Notes: a model not told the origin generated them from the sequence alone. 9,043 bases of DNA from Prevotella sp. CAG:1092 (GCA_000436915.1 HF994113.1:1158-10200); one strand, 5' to 3'. Shown: positions 1-6,767, counted from the stretch's first letter. Numbers and translations: made by a program.

Positions 1-699
1 AATCCCGCTGTGCTCGATGCTGTGGCTGCCGAAATTCATGCAGGAATGAACACCCTCGAAATCGACAAGATATGCTACGATATTTGTACATCGCACGGAG
101 CTACTCCTGCTTGTCTCAACTACGAGGGATTCCCTAAAAGTGTTTGTACGAGTATCAACGAGGTAGTATGTCATGGTATTCCTAAAGAGGAAGATGTGTT
201 GGAAGAAGGCGACATCATAAATGTAGACTTCACCACCATCTACAACGGATATTTTGCCGACGCCTCACGTATGTTTATCATCGGCAAAACCACTCCTGAG
301 AAGGAACAGTTGGTGCGTGTGGCTAAGGAATGCTTGGATATTGGTGCCGAGGCTGCTAAGCCATTCTGCTTTGTTGGCGACATCGGTCATGCCATAGAGA
401 AGCATGCCAAGAAATATAACTATGGCATTGTGCGCGACCTCTGCGGACATGGCGTAGGATTGAAATTCCACGAAGAGCCAGACGTCGTTCACTACGGACA
501 TTGTGGCACAGGTATGTTGCTCGTGCCTGGTATGGTGTTTACCATCGAGCCTATGGTGAACATGGGCACATGGAAGGTATTCATAGATGCCGACGACGAG
601 TATGGCTGGGAGGTTATTACTGGCGACGAATTGCCATCGGCACAATGGGAGCATACCTACGTGATGACAGAACATGGTGTGGAGATATTAACTTACTAA
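1..699 (+). CDS. map: Type I methionine aminopeptidase, 5' end cut by window
   Basis: Removes the initiator methionine from nascent proteins in the cytosol, using a two-metal centre. The reading frame is open from base 1 (codons for Asn-Pro-Ala precede the GTG at 10), so the true start lies outside the window; aligned to the E. coli enzyme, roughly 20 or more N-terminal residues are missing. Counting from the GTG at 10, the full ligand set is present with E. coli spacing: substrate His55 (CHGIP), Asp73 (NVDFT), Asp84 (FADASR), His147 (CGHGVG), Glu180 (TIEPM) and Glu214 (QWEHT). Between the last two Glu residues there are three more residues than in E. coli. tsaD follows after 4 bases, so the two are probably co-transcribed. 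Bacteroidetes commonly carry another map copy in the ribosomal-protein cluster, so this is likely the second paralog (inference). The family call is very secure. Confidence 0.96.
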   Translation, partial: NPAVLDAVAAEIHAGMNTLEIDKICYDICTSHGATPACLNYEGFPKSVCTSINEVVCHGIPKEEDVLEEGDIINVDFTTIYNGYFADASRMFIIGKTTPEKEQLVRVAKECLDIGAEAAKPFCFVGDIGHAIEKHAKKYNYGIVRDLCGHGVGLKFHEEPDVVHYGHCGTGMLLVPGMVFTIEPMVNMGTWKVFIDADDEYGWEVITGDELPSAQWEHTYVMTEHGVEILTY

Positions 700-703
700 A
701 ATT

Positions 704-1735
704 ATGGAAAAGAAAGATGTTTATATATTGGGCATAGAGTCGAGTTGCGACGATACCAGCGCAGCAGTACTTCGCAACGGAGTATTGCTGAGCAATGTCA
801 CAGCTTCGCAGGATGTCCACATGGCTTATGGTGGTGTGGTGCCAGAGTTGGCATCAAGAGCTCATCAGCAGAATGTGGTGCCTGTGGTAGACCAGGCGTT
901 GAAGCGTGCTGGAGTTGACAAGTCGCAACTCTCGGCAGTAGCCTTCACTCGTGGTCCGGGCTTGATGGGCTCTTTGCTCGTTGGTGTTAGCTTCGCTAAG
1001 GGTTTCGCTCGTTCGCTGAATATTCCGCTCATCGATGTTAACCACTTGCAGGGCCATGTTATGGCACATTTTATCAAGGAGAGCGACGACGATATGTCGG
1101 CACCTCCATTCCCATTCATCTGCCTTTTGGTTAGTGGTGGCAACTCGCAGATTGTGAAGGTTAATGCCTACAACGATATGGAGGTGTTGGGACAAACCAT
1201 CGACGATGCAGCAGGCGAGGCTATCGACAAATGCTCTAAGGTGATGGGCTTAGGATATCCTGGTGGTCCTATCATCGACCGTTTGGCTCGTCTGGGCAAC
1301 CCTCATGCCTATAAGTTTGCCGAACCACATATCCCTGGCATGGACTATTCGTTCTCAGGACTGAAGACCTCGTTTCTCTACAACCTTCGCAAATGGGTGG
1401 AGCAGGAGCCAGACTTCGTAGAGAACCACAAGGAGGATATTGCTGCCAGCTTGGAGTATACCCTCGTAGATATTCTGATGAAGAAATTGCGCATGGCAGT
1501 AAAGCAGACAGGCATCAAGCATGTGGCTGTGGCAGGAGGAGTGAGTGCCAATAATGGTTTGCGCAATGCTTTCCGTGATCATGCCGAGCGCTATCATTGG
1601 ACTATCTATATTCCGAAGTTCAGCTATACTACCGATAATGCAGCTATGATAGGCATCGTGGGTTATATGAAGTATCTCGACCACGACTTCTGCTCTATCG
1701 ATTTGCCTGCATTCTCAAAGGTTACTTTCAAGTAG
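704..1735 (+). CDS. tsaD: tRNA N6-adenosine threonylcarbamoyltransferase TsaD
   Basis: Transfers the threonylcarbamoyl group from threonylcarbamoyl-AMP to A37 of ANN-decoding tRNAs (t6A), working with TsaB and TsaE in the cytosol; TsaC makes the donor. The 343-residue length is normal for the family. Visible motifs are the N-terminal ASKHA nucleotide-fold signature GIESSCDDTSAA (10-21), ELASRAHQ (48-55), the HxxxH metal site NHLQGH (His114 and His118), the SGGNSQ loop and the C-terminal TDNAAMIG metal site (Asp311). The ATG at 704 sits 4 bases after the map stop and puts the ASKHA motif at the expected distance from the N-terminus. No clear Shine-Dalgarno lies close upstream, which is usual in Bacteroidetes. 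No missing catalytic residue or frameshift is seen. Confidence 0.97.
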   Translation: MEKKDVYILGIESSCDDTSAAVLRNGVLLSNVTASQDVHMAYGGVVPELASRAHQQNVVPVVDQALKRAGVDKSQLSAVAFTRGPGLMGSLLVGVSFAKGFARSLNIPLIDVNHLQGHVMAHFIKESDDDMSAPPFPFICLLVSGGNSQIVKVNAYNDMEVLGQTIDDAAGEAIDKCSKVMGLGYPGGPIIDRLARLGNPHAYKFAEPHIPGMDYSFSGLKTSFLYNLRKWVEQEPDFVENHKEDIAASLEYTLVDILMKKLRMAVKQTGIKHVAVAGGVSANNGLRNAFRDHAERYHWTIYIPKFSYTTDNAAMIGIVGYMKYLDHDFCSIDLPAFSKVTFK

Positions 1736-1767
1736 AAATTCCCCCACATTATTAATAATATAAAGAC

Positions 1768-2277
1768 ATGGATTTAGAAAGCAAAATAATTAGTCGTGAG
1801 CTTCTTCAGGCTCTTTACGACGACGGCAAGACTCTTGGCACAGCTGAGAGTTGCACAGGTGGACGTATTGCCCAGACTATCATCGCAGCCCCAGGCTCGT
1901 CGAACTATTTCAAGGGCGGTATAGTGAGCTATACCAACGAGGTGAAGGAAAACCTATTGCATGTTGACCACGCCACTCTCGAGGAGTTTACAGCTGTTTC
2001 GGAGCCTGTAGCTAAGCAGATGGTAATAGGCGCTTGCAACGCTTTGAATGTAGACTATGCTATTGCCTGCACAGGTGTTGCCGGTCCTGGTGGTGGCACT
2101 CCTCAGAATCCTGTAGGCACCATTTGGATTGCTTATGGTTCGAAGGATGATATCCGCACCATAAAGCTTACCGAGGATGAGGGTCGCGATATGAATATCT
2201 CTACTGCCACATGTACTGCCCTCCGCGCTTTCCTTGAATACTATAAGGAGAAAAATCCACAGCCTGTAGAGGAGTAG
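1768..2277 (+). CDS. pncC: CinA C-terminal domain protein, nicotinamide-nucleotide amidohydrolase PncC
   Basis: The family hydrolyses NMN to nicotinate mononucleotide and ammonia, returning NMN (from NAD-consuming reactions such as DNA ligation) to NAD synthesis. The 169-residue protein is only the CinA C-terminal domain; there is no N-terminal MoCF/COG1058 domain, and the in-frame stretch upstream belongs to the tsaD end. Signatures are AESCTGG (26-32), the FKGGIVSYTNEVKENLL block (48-64) and GVAGPGGGTPQNPVG (103-117), the conserved substrate pocket of the family. The ATG at 1768 follows a 32-base AT-rich gap after the tsaD stop, with no promoter-like TAnnTTTG, so it is probably the third gene of the map-tsaD operon. 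The tail (last ~10 residues, KNPQPVEE-type) is polar and probably disordered. NMN deamidase activity is inferred from family membership. Confidence 0.92.
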   Translation: MDLESKIISRELLQALYDDGKTLGTAESCTGGRIAQTIIAAPGSSNYFKGGIVSYTNEVKENLLHVDHATLEEFTAVSEPVAKQMVIGACNALNVDYAIACTGVAGPGGGTPQNPVGTIWIAYGSKDDIRTIKLTEDEGRDMNISTATCTALRAFLEYYKEKNPQPVEE

Positions 2278-2300
2278 GAAACAAAAGCTTATATAGAAGT

Positions 2301-2344
2301 AAAAAAAACGGTTCTTCACAAATGATAGTGAGGAACCGTTTTTT
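2301..2344. terminator. Bidirectional intrinsic terminator between convergent operons
   Basis: An A8 tract (2301-2308), the arm AACGGTTCTTCAC (2307-2319), a 9-base loop (2320-2328... read as about 2320-2327) and the arm GTGAGGAACCGTT (from 2328) form a stem of about 13 pairs with one G-T wobble, followed by T6 ending at 2344. The T tract serves the rightward map-tsaD-pncC operon and the complement of the A tract serves leftward transcription of the surface-protein operon. Its position between two converging genes supports the call. Confidence 0.88.
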
Positions 2345-2350
2345 AGTTAT

Positions 2351-2385
2351 ATGCAGTTATGGAAATCGATATTCCATAACCGCAT
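2351..2385 (-). repeat. Inverted repeat (hairpin) just past the leftward operon
   Basis: The arms ATGCAGTTATGGAA (2351-2364) and TTCCATAACCGCAT (2372-2385) pair across a 7-base loop. One position is imperfect: it is a G-U wobble in leftward RNA but an A-C mismatch in rightward RNA, so the hairpin is better formed in the leftward transcript. It begins 10 bases beyond the stop codon of the leftward secreted-protein gene. No T tract follows on that strand, so it may be an mRNA 3' stabiliser or an accessory to the terminator next to it rather than a terminator itself. Confidence 0.6.
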
Positions 2386-2395
2386 AAGTTATTCT

Positions 2396-3961
2396 TTATT
2401 TCATTACCTTGCGTGTGGTACCGTCGGCATACTTCTTGATGACAACGTTGCCCTTGGCAGAAGCTGAAACCTGCTGACCATTAAGGTTGTAGGTGGCTAC
2501 AGCTGCTTTTGCGCCATTATTTACGTTGCTGATGGCGTTGGCATCCTTTAGCTTGAAGTTGAGCTTATAGGTGTTGATTGTCTTGAGGTCGTTGGAGATA
2601 ACGGTCAAGGTAGCTACGCTACCATCAAGGCTTAAACTAACCATCGAGTTTTCTGCATCCTCCTCAAAATCGATATCCTTAGGCTCAGGCAAAGCCTCTA
2701 CCTCTACATTATAGTCAAACTTGTTTTTGTCGAAGTCTACGAGCTTAGCACCCTTGATGCTGATGCTGTTGAGCTTAGCGTTGTAGATGAGGCTAACGTC
2801 GTCGACGTTGATAGCGTCAGGATCATCGGCGCTGGCTGAACCACCACCAGGAACAGAGCATGTAGAGATTGTTACAAGCATGGCACGTGCCTCTACATCG
2901 TTGGTATAGTAGCTCTTATAGTCGAAAGGCACTACTATGCGCTGCCATACTTCGCCATTGCTCTCGATAGAGCTATATTGAGCCTTGGCAACCACGTTGG
3001 CATATTCCTTGTCCTCAGGGTCCTGATAGTAGGTGCCGTCTGTGAGCACGGCGCTAACCAAGGCTGTAGGATTTTTGTTGCCCTTGCCAGGATGGAATTT
3101 CACCCACATAGCGATAGAGTCAGGATAGCTATCAAGCTTTGTGTAGAAAGGATCGCCATTGGCATCCTTATCGGAATTGCTGAGGTCGAGGAATGAGTTG
3201 TTTTTAGGGTTTGAAGGTGTCATATCGCCAGCCATTAGACGACCTGTGGTGATGGTGCCGTTGGCAGAGATGCTACCAAACAGGCTTGCCGACTTTACCA
3301 AAACAGATGTTTTGCTTGAGCTGTTTGGACGCACGTCGTTAGACTTCCATGTGTGAGGAGCTCCACTAACGATACCTGCAAGAGTGCCTGTGCAGCTCAT
3401 GAAAGAGTGCCAGCTGTTAGGCTCGTCGCTTGTGGTGGTAGTGCCATAATAATCCTTGAACGAAGCCTCGTGCCAACCTTCGAAGTTAGAGTTAGCAAGC
3501 TGCGTTCTGCCACTACTTACATATACGCATATGCTCATCGTACCGAAAGGAATATCGAGCACCGCACCAAGCACGTCGCCACTAATGCCACCTTCGAGGC
3601 TAATAGGCACTTCTTTAAGGAGTGGGCCCATCCATCCTTCTACACCTGGCATGTCGCCTTCTGCAATAGTGATATTCTGTTCAGATTTGAGCACGATGTC
3701 GCCCTCTTCCTTTGTAGCCTGAATATTAGGCACGGTGATGGTGCCTACGGGCATAGCCTGACCCTGAGTATAGAGGATGAAGTTTTTGAGCTGCAGGGTG
3801 TATGTACCGTTGTCGGCTTTGGTGGTTGTTACTACCATGTCTTGAGGGTCGGCAGGAGCACCATTAACGAGTACTGCCAACGCACATTTGTAGTCGGTGG
3901 TCTGTGCCATAGAGGCGAGCGACACCAACGATGATACTAAAAGAGTAAATAATTTCTTCAT
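2396..3961 (-). CDS. Secreted calycin-like / PCMD / beta-sandwich surface protein
   Basis: A 521-residue exported protein of unknown function. An SPI signal peptide (1-19, SLASMA then Q) is followed by a region resembling the Bacteroidetes calycin-like beta-barrel domain (about 22-148; YTLQLKNF, AMPVGTITVPNI, then a VPISLEG strand), a PCMD (putative carbohydrate metabolism) jelly-roll-like domain (about 156-394; starts NSNFEGW, ends INVDDVSLIYN), a cadherin-like/DUF5018-like beta-sandwich (about 395-472) and a C-terminal segment (about 488-521; YNLNGQQV, then a Gly turn and VIKKYADGTTRKVMK) resembling type IX or related sorting tails of Bacteroidetes. The start ATG at 3961 gives a clean signal peptide. 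It is the last gene of the three-gene leftward operon, 51 bases after the beta-barrel gene, with hairpins beyond its stop. No catalytic motif is visible; ligand or glycan binding is a guess from the PCMD name. Domain calls are by eye. Confidence 0.85.
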   Translation of the reverse strand: MKKLFTLLVSSLVSLASMAQTTDYKCALAVLVNGAPADPQDMVVTTTKADNGTYTLQLKNFILYTQGQAMPVGTITVPNIQATKEEGDIVLKSEQNITIAEGDMPGVEGWMGPLLKEVPISLEGGISGDVLGAVLDIPFGTMSICVYVSSGRTQLANSNFEGWHEASFKDYYGTTTTSDEPNSWHSFMSCTGTLAGIVSGAPHTWKSNDVRPNSSSKTSVLVKSASLFGSISANGTITTGRLMAGDMTPSNPKNNSFLDLSNSDKDANGDPFYTKLDSYPDSIAMWVKFHPGKGNKNPTALVSAVLTDGTYYQDPEDKEYANVVAKAQYSSIESNGEVWQRIVVPFDYKSYYTNDVEARAMLVTISTCSVPGGGSASADDPDAINVDDVSLIYNAKLNSISIKGAKLVDFDKNKFDYNVEVEALPEPKDIDFEEDAENSMVSLSLDGSVATLTVISNDLKTINTYKLNFKLKDANAISNVNNGAKAAVATYNLNGQQVSASAKGNVVIKKYADGTTRKVMK

Positions 3962-3979
3962 ACGAATTGTTTATTTGTG

Positions 3980-4005
3980 TTATACCTATTTATATTATAC
4001 CTATT
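3980..4005. repeat. 11-bp direct repeat in the 51-base intergenic gap
   Basis: TTATACCTATT occurs at 3980-3990 and again at 3995-4005, 15 bases apart start to start, in the very AT-rich gap between the beta-barrel gene stop and the ATG of the secreted calycin/PCMD gene. No TAnnTTTG promoter box is seen here. It could be a protein-binding pair or chance in AT-rich DNA. Confidence 0.4.
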
Positions 4006-4012
4006 ATATAGT

Positions 4013-4768
4013 TTACTTCAGCTTATACATTACGCCTATGGTGCCGAAGATAGGGTAGAGGGTTTGCTCAATTGTTTTGAACGAAGAGCGATGGATGCCC
4101 GTTAGTCCCCATGTGATGTCGGCATATAGTCCGAAGCGCTTAGTGATTTGACAGTCGGCACCAAGGTCTACACCAAACTGCCAACGACGCATATCGCTAC
4201 CGAAGTCGTAGGTGCCGCGAGTGCCCTCTTCGTTGCCCATCTCCACCTTTGGTCCTGTAGGGTCGCCCTCGCGCAGATAGCCATCGTATACATAGCCATA
4301 GAAATGCTTTGTGGTGAGATACGACACGTATGGTCCGCCCTTGAAGAGCCAATGCCCAGCACGATATGTCGCCATGATAGGCAAGGTTAGCATCCATTCG
4401 TCGCACTTGGTGACCAGACGTCCAGTATATCTACCCTCTATACTTTCGCCACCACGCACCATCTCCATGTGGTAGTTCTTAACCGTGGCGTCAATCTCCA
4501 TGCCCTTGTTTTCGAGGTGAATACCCGTTAGCAATCCCCAGTTGTTCCAAAGGTCTTTCTGCACATCGATACCATACGAAACGTTAGCCACTATCTTGTA
4601 TGAATTCATTTTGCGTATGGTAGCAGGCATTCCTATAGGAGCCGTGCCGCCTATGTTGTAGCCTATGCGAGCTGTATAGTTTAGGCTGTCGGGAATGTTG
4701 ATGGCAGAAGCCGAGCATGCCATGCCTGCAAGCATGAGGCAAGATAATATAGTCTTTTTCATAATCAT
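4013..4768 (-). CDS. Outer-membrane beta-barrel protein, PorT/OMP_b-brl family-like
   Basis: Predicted outer-membrane beta-barrel of 251 residues with an SPI signal peptide (about 1-22, ending SASA before INIPDS). The mature part alternates amphipathic strands with short turns and long polar loops, is rich in Gly and aromatic residues (GYNIGGTAP, GLLTGIHLENKG, FKGGPYVSYL, FGVDLGADCQ, GLYADITWGLTG), and ends in a strand finishing YKLK, as in small porin-family/PorT-like proteins of Bacteroidetes. The ATG at 4768 overlaps the upstream lipoprotein stop (TAATG), which suggests translational coupling; an in-frame ATG at 4762 (MKKTIL) is the main alternative. A start at 4810 would add a charged stretch ahead of the signal peptide and is unlikely. 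Its place between two secreted PCMD proteins suggests an anchor or export partner (inference). Transported substrate unknown. Confidence 0.82.
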   Translation of the reverse strand: MIMKKTILSCLMLAGMACSASAINIPDSLNYTARIGYNIGGTAPIGMPATIRKMNSYKIVANVSYGIDVQKDLWNNWGLLTGIHLENKGMEIDATVKNYHMEMVRGGESIEGRYTGRLVTKCDEWMLTLPIMATYRAGHWLFKGGPYVSYLTTKHFYGYVYDGYLREGDPTGPKVEMGNEEGTRGTYDFGSDMRRWQFGVDLGADCQITKRFGLYADITWGLTGIHRSSFKTIEQTLYPIFGTIGVMYKLK

Positions 4769-5913
4769 TATTCTTCTGTTTCGCATACTATTCTGACGTT
4801 GTCTATACATAGCGTGCTACCTATGGCACCCTGGAAGAAGTCGCCATCGGCACTCGACGAGAATACTATCGCCAGACTATAGCCACGATTCTCGAGGATA
4901 TCCTGGCTGAAAGGCTGAATGAAGCGGAAGTCTTCCTTGAATTGTGTCCAGTTGTCGGTAGGCGGAATGTTGTTGACTATGGCTGTGGCTACGATGAGCG
5001 GACTTGTCTGAGCGTTGTTGCCATCAAGGGTTACGGCATTTCCATTCTCGTCGTGGTTGAGATATAGAATGGCATAAATGGAAGCCTTGTCAGTCTTGCC
5101 CTCTATTATCGTTTGGTTCTTATCCTGATATTTCTCGCCAGGCTGATATTTGTAGTAGCCCGAGAAAGTCTTTGGCTTCTTGTCGAAAGGCAAACCAAAC
5201 ATAGTGGCTTTGAGCGCATCCGTTAGAGCTGCTGACATATCGAAGGCTCCAAGGAATAAGTTGCCTGCTGCCAAAGGCATATTCACCATTTGTCCGAATG
5301 GTCCGGTATCTCTTGTGGTAAGCTTCACGCCCTTGCCTTCGTAGCCCTCGTCGAGAGGCGCGGTAGGGTAGTCGGTAGCAGGTGCACTTTTGTGGGTAAA
5401 CCAGAAGCCGCCATTGCCCGAAGCCCAATCATCATATAAGTTGCCGTCGGCATGCTTCTCGCTCCAAACGTAGTATTTCTGTTTCTCTTTGTCGAGATGG
5501 AAGTCTTCGAAATCGAAGTTCAGAGTGTCTTTCTTGGTATGTATTACGGGCACAAACGATACCTTATATTTACGCTTCCACGCACCATCTTCAGATGTCA
5601 CGGTATACTCTACGCTGCCATTACTAAAGTCGTGGGTGCTACCATTTGCTGGCGATATGGTGGCGCCAGGAGTGATGGTGAAGCGAGGCGCAAGAGCTGT
5701 GAGGTCTGCCTTCTTGCGCACGTTGAAAATAATGTCGGAAGAAGTATACAGAACCTTTACCATGGTGTCAGACGGGTTATAAAACATCTCACCCACGTTG
5801 TCTGCATGTAGATAAGCCTCTGTGATGTCGCATTCTGAATTGGCAGGCTCGTCCTTAAAGCAAGATGTAAGGGCGAGACTGCCAACAAGAGCAAGTGGTA
5901 AATATTTGTTCAT
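4768..5913 (-). CDS. PCMD-domain lipoprotein, probably surface exposed
   Basis: A 381-residue lipoprotein: short basic N-terminus, hydrophobic core and lipobox LTSC with the lipidated Cys at residue 18. The residues after Cys are FKDEP; a K-(D/E)2 run right after the lipidated Cys resembles the surface lipoprotein export signal described in Bacteroidetes such as Capnocytophaga, so outer-leaflet display is plausible. Residues about 24-123 form a DUF5018/cadherin-like beta-sandwich (FTITPGATISPANG, then VEYTVTSEDG and YKVSF). Residues about 130-377 match a PCMD domain (LNFDFEDF, GGFWFTH, GYEGKGVKL, NWTQFKEDF, and the end LCIDNVRIV). It is the first gene of the leftward operon, with a canonical Bacteroidetes promoter 30-60 bases upstream; its stop overlaps the start of the barrel gene. 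Function unknown; no enzyme motif seen. PCMD assignment is by sequence pattern. Confidence 0.85.
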   Translation of the reverse strand: MNKYLPLALVGSLALTSCFKDEPANSECDITEAYLHADNVGEMFYNPSDTMVKVLYTSSDIIFNVRKKADLTALAPRFTITPGATISPANGSTHDFSNGSVEYTVTSEDGAWKRKYKVSFVPVIHTKKDTLNFDFEDFHLDKEKQKYYVWSEKHADGNLYDDWASGNGGFWFTHKSAPATDYPTAPLDEGYEGKGVKLTTRDTGPFGQMVNMPLAAGNLFLGAFDMSAALTDALKATMFGLPFDKKPKTFSGYYKYQPGEKYQDKNQTIIEGKTDKASIYAILYLNHDENGNAVTLDGNNAQTSPLIVATAIVNNIPPTDNWTQFKEDFRFIQPFSQDILENRGYSLAIVFSSSADGDFFQGAIGSTLCIDNVRIVCETEE

Positions 5914-5935
5914 ATATTTGCAGCTTTTTACAGTT

Positions 5936-5975
5936 CAGACTGCAAAGATACTTGTTTTCTGTTTTAGTCTACAAT
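5936..5975 (-). promoter_or_regulatory. Bacteroidetes-type promoter of the surface-protein operon
   Basis: On the minus strand the -7 box TATCTTTG (5943-5950) matches TAnnTTTG exactly, and ATTG (5972-5975) lies 21 bases upstream as a -33 box. Transcription would start near 5936-5938, giving a 5' leader of roughly 25 bases before the lipoprotein ATG at 5913. It is the best promoter match in the window. Confidence 0.75.
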
Positions 5976-5989
5976 CTAAAACCTAAAAC
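5961..5989. promoter_or_regulatory. Inverted/tandem GTTTTAG repeat over the -33 box, possible operator
   Basis: GTTTTAG (5961-5967) is perfectly inverted as CTAAAAC (5976-5982) across 8 bases, and CTAAAAC is then repeated directly at 5983-5989. The -33 box ATTG lies inside the loop. The arrangement could be an operator for a dimeric regulator or a weak hairpin at the end of nudC, whose stop is at 5994-5996; no T tract follows the hairpin in the leftward RNA. Short arms mean chance is possible. Confidence 0.4.
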
Positions 5990-5993
5990 TATG

Positions 5994-6767
5994 TTAAAGA
6001 TTGGAGTTTTCTAACCAATCATCAAGAATCATCCTGGCAATACTTAGCTTTTCGGGTATTTGCGGCAGGTTGTCTTTGCTAAACCATCCACCACACGATA
6101 GTTCGCTACGCTGCAAATGCACATCGCCCTCTACATAGTCGGCATTAAATCCCACCATGAGTCCGCAAGGGTATGGCCAAGGCTGCGAACCAAAATAGCG
6201 AAGGTTGGTGATTTCGAGCCCAGTCTCTTCCATCACCTCGCGATGAACAGCCTGTTCGAGAGTTTCGCCTGTTTCCACGAATCCTGCCACAAGACCATAG
6301 AAATTGCCCTTGAAGTTTTTGGCATGTACCAACAATACCTCGTCGCCACGATGTACGAGCACGATGATGGCTGTAGCAAGTTGTGGCCATATCTCTTTGC
6401 CGCAACCTGTGCAGCGCTTAGATATCATGGTGTGCATCTGCATAGGCGAGCCACAGATGCCGCAAAACTTAGTGTTGGAATCCCAATATAGCAGCTCGTG
6501 GCATTTGCCAGCCTTCAGGTATAGCTCTTTAGACAGCTTATAAAACGACTGGCGCAGTCCGCACATCTCGAAGTTGGGATTTTCTGTCACGGGGGCATCA
6601 ATATATAGAGCCTTCACAGGTGTGCCGTCTGCCATAGGCTCGATGTCCATGATGTGAGTCCATGGCTTCACCTCTATGGGAGGTTCTTCGCAGCAAGGAA
6701 TGGTGTATGTGCCATCCTCAAGCTTCTGAAGCAAGATGTCGGTCTTGCAGAATATGAAATAATACAT
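5994..6767 (-). CDS. nudC: NAD(+) diphosphatase / RNA deNADding Nudix hydrolase NudC
   Basis: Cleaves NAD(H) to NMN(H) and AMP, and in studied bacteria removes NAD caps from RNA; cytosolic. The start at 6767 (MYYFIF) gives 257 residues, equal to the E. coli enzyme length. All hallmarks are present: N-terminal NudC region (1-99), zinc ribbon with Cys102, Cys105, Cys119 and Cys122 (CGIC, CTGC), Nudix box G162-x5-E168-x7-REVMEETGL (catalytic Glu177, Glu180, Glu181), and the NADH-pyrophosphatase signature SQPWPYP (194-200) downstream of the box. Glu222 sits at the conserved distal metal-site position. A longer frame reaching 6899 would only translate the left arm of the intergenic repeat and is rejected. 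The ATG is preceded by an A-rich leader (AATAATAAAAAAACTACAA), usual in Bacteroidetes. No own promoter is recognised; it may be read with the upstream nucleotidase gene 181 bases away. Confidence 0.95.
   Translation of the reverse strand: MYYFIFCKTDILLQKLEDGTYTIPCCEEPPIEVKPWTHIMDIEPMADGTPVKALYIDAPVTENPNFEMCGLRQSFYKLSKELYLKAGKCHELLYWDSNTKFCGICGSPMQMHTMISKRCTGCGKEIWPQLATAIIVLVHRGDEVLLVHAKNFKGNFYGLVAGFVETGETLEQAVHREVMEETGLEITNLRYFGSQPWPYPCGLMVGFNADYVEGDVHLQRSELSCGGWFSKDNLPQIPEKLSIARMILDDWLENSNL

Noticed and set aside
10..12. GTG at 10 as the true start of map
   Set aside because: The frame is open upstream to the window edge and the family needs about 20 more N-terminal residues, so the gene is cut by the window.
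3353..3934. 193-codon open frame on the + strand opposite the secreted calycin/PCMD gene
   Set aside because: Composition is rich in Cys, His and Arg with no recognisable domain, and it lies fully antisense to a gene with clear domains and signal peptide; it is a shadow frame.
4708..4762. Lipobox in the beta-barrel signal peptide (around AGMAC)
   Set aside because: The residues before Cys (Gly-Met-Ala) do not fit the Leu-Ala/Ser-Gly/Ala-Cys pattern, and a good SPI site SASA follows directly.
4769..4810. Earlier start for the beta-barrel gene at 4810
   Set aside because: It would put a charged Arg/Gln/Asn stretch before the signal peptide and overlap the end of the lipoprotein gene; the ATG at 4768 or 4762 gives a normal signal peptide.
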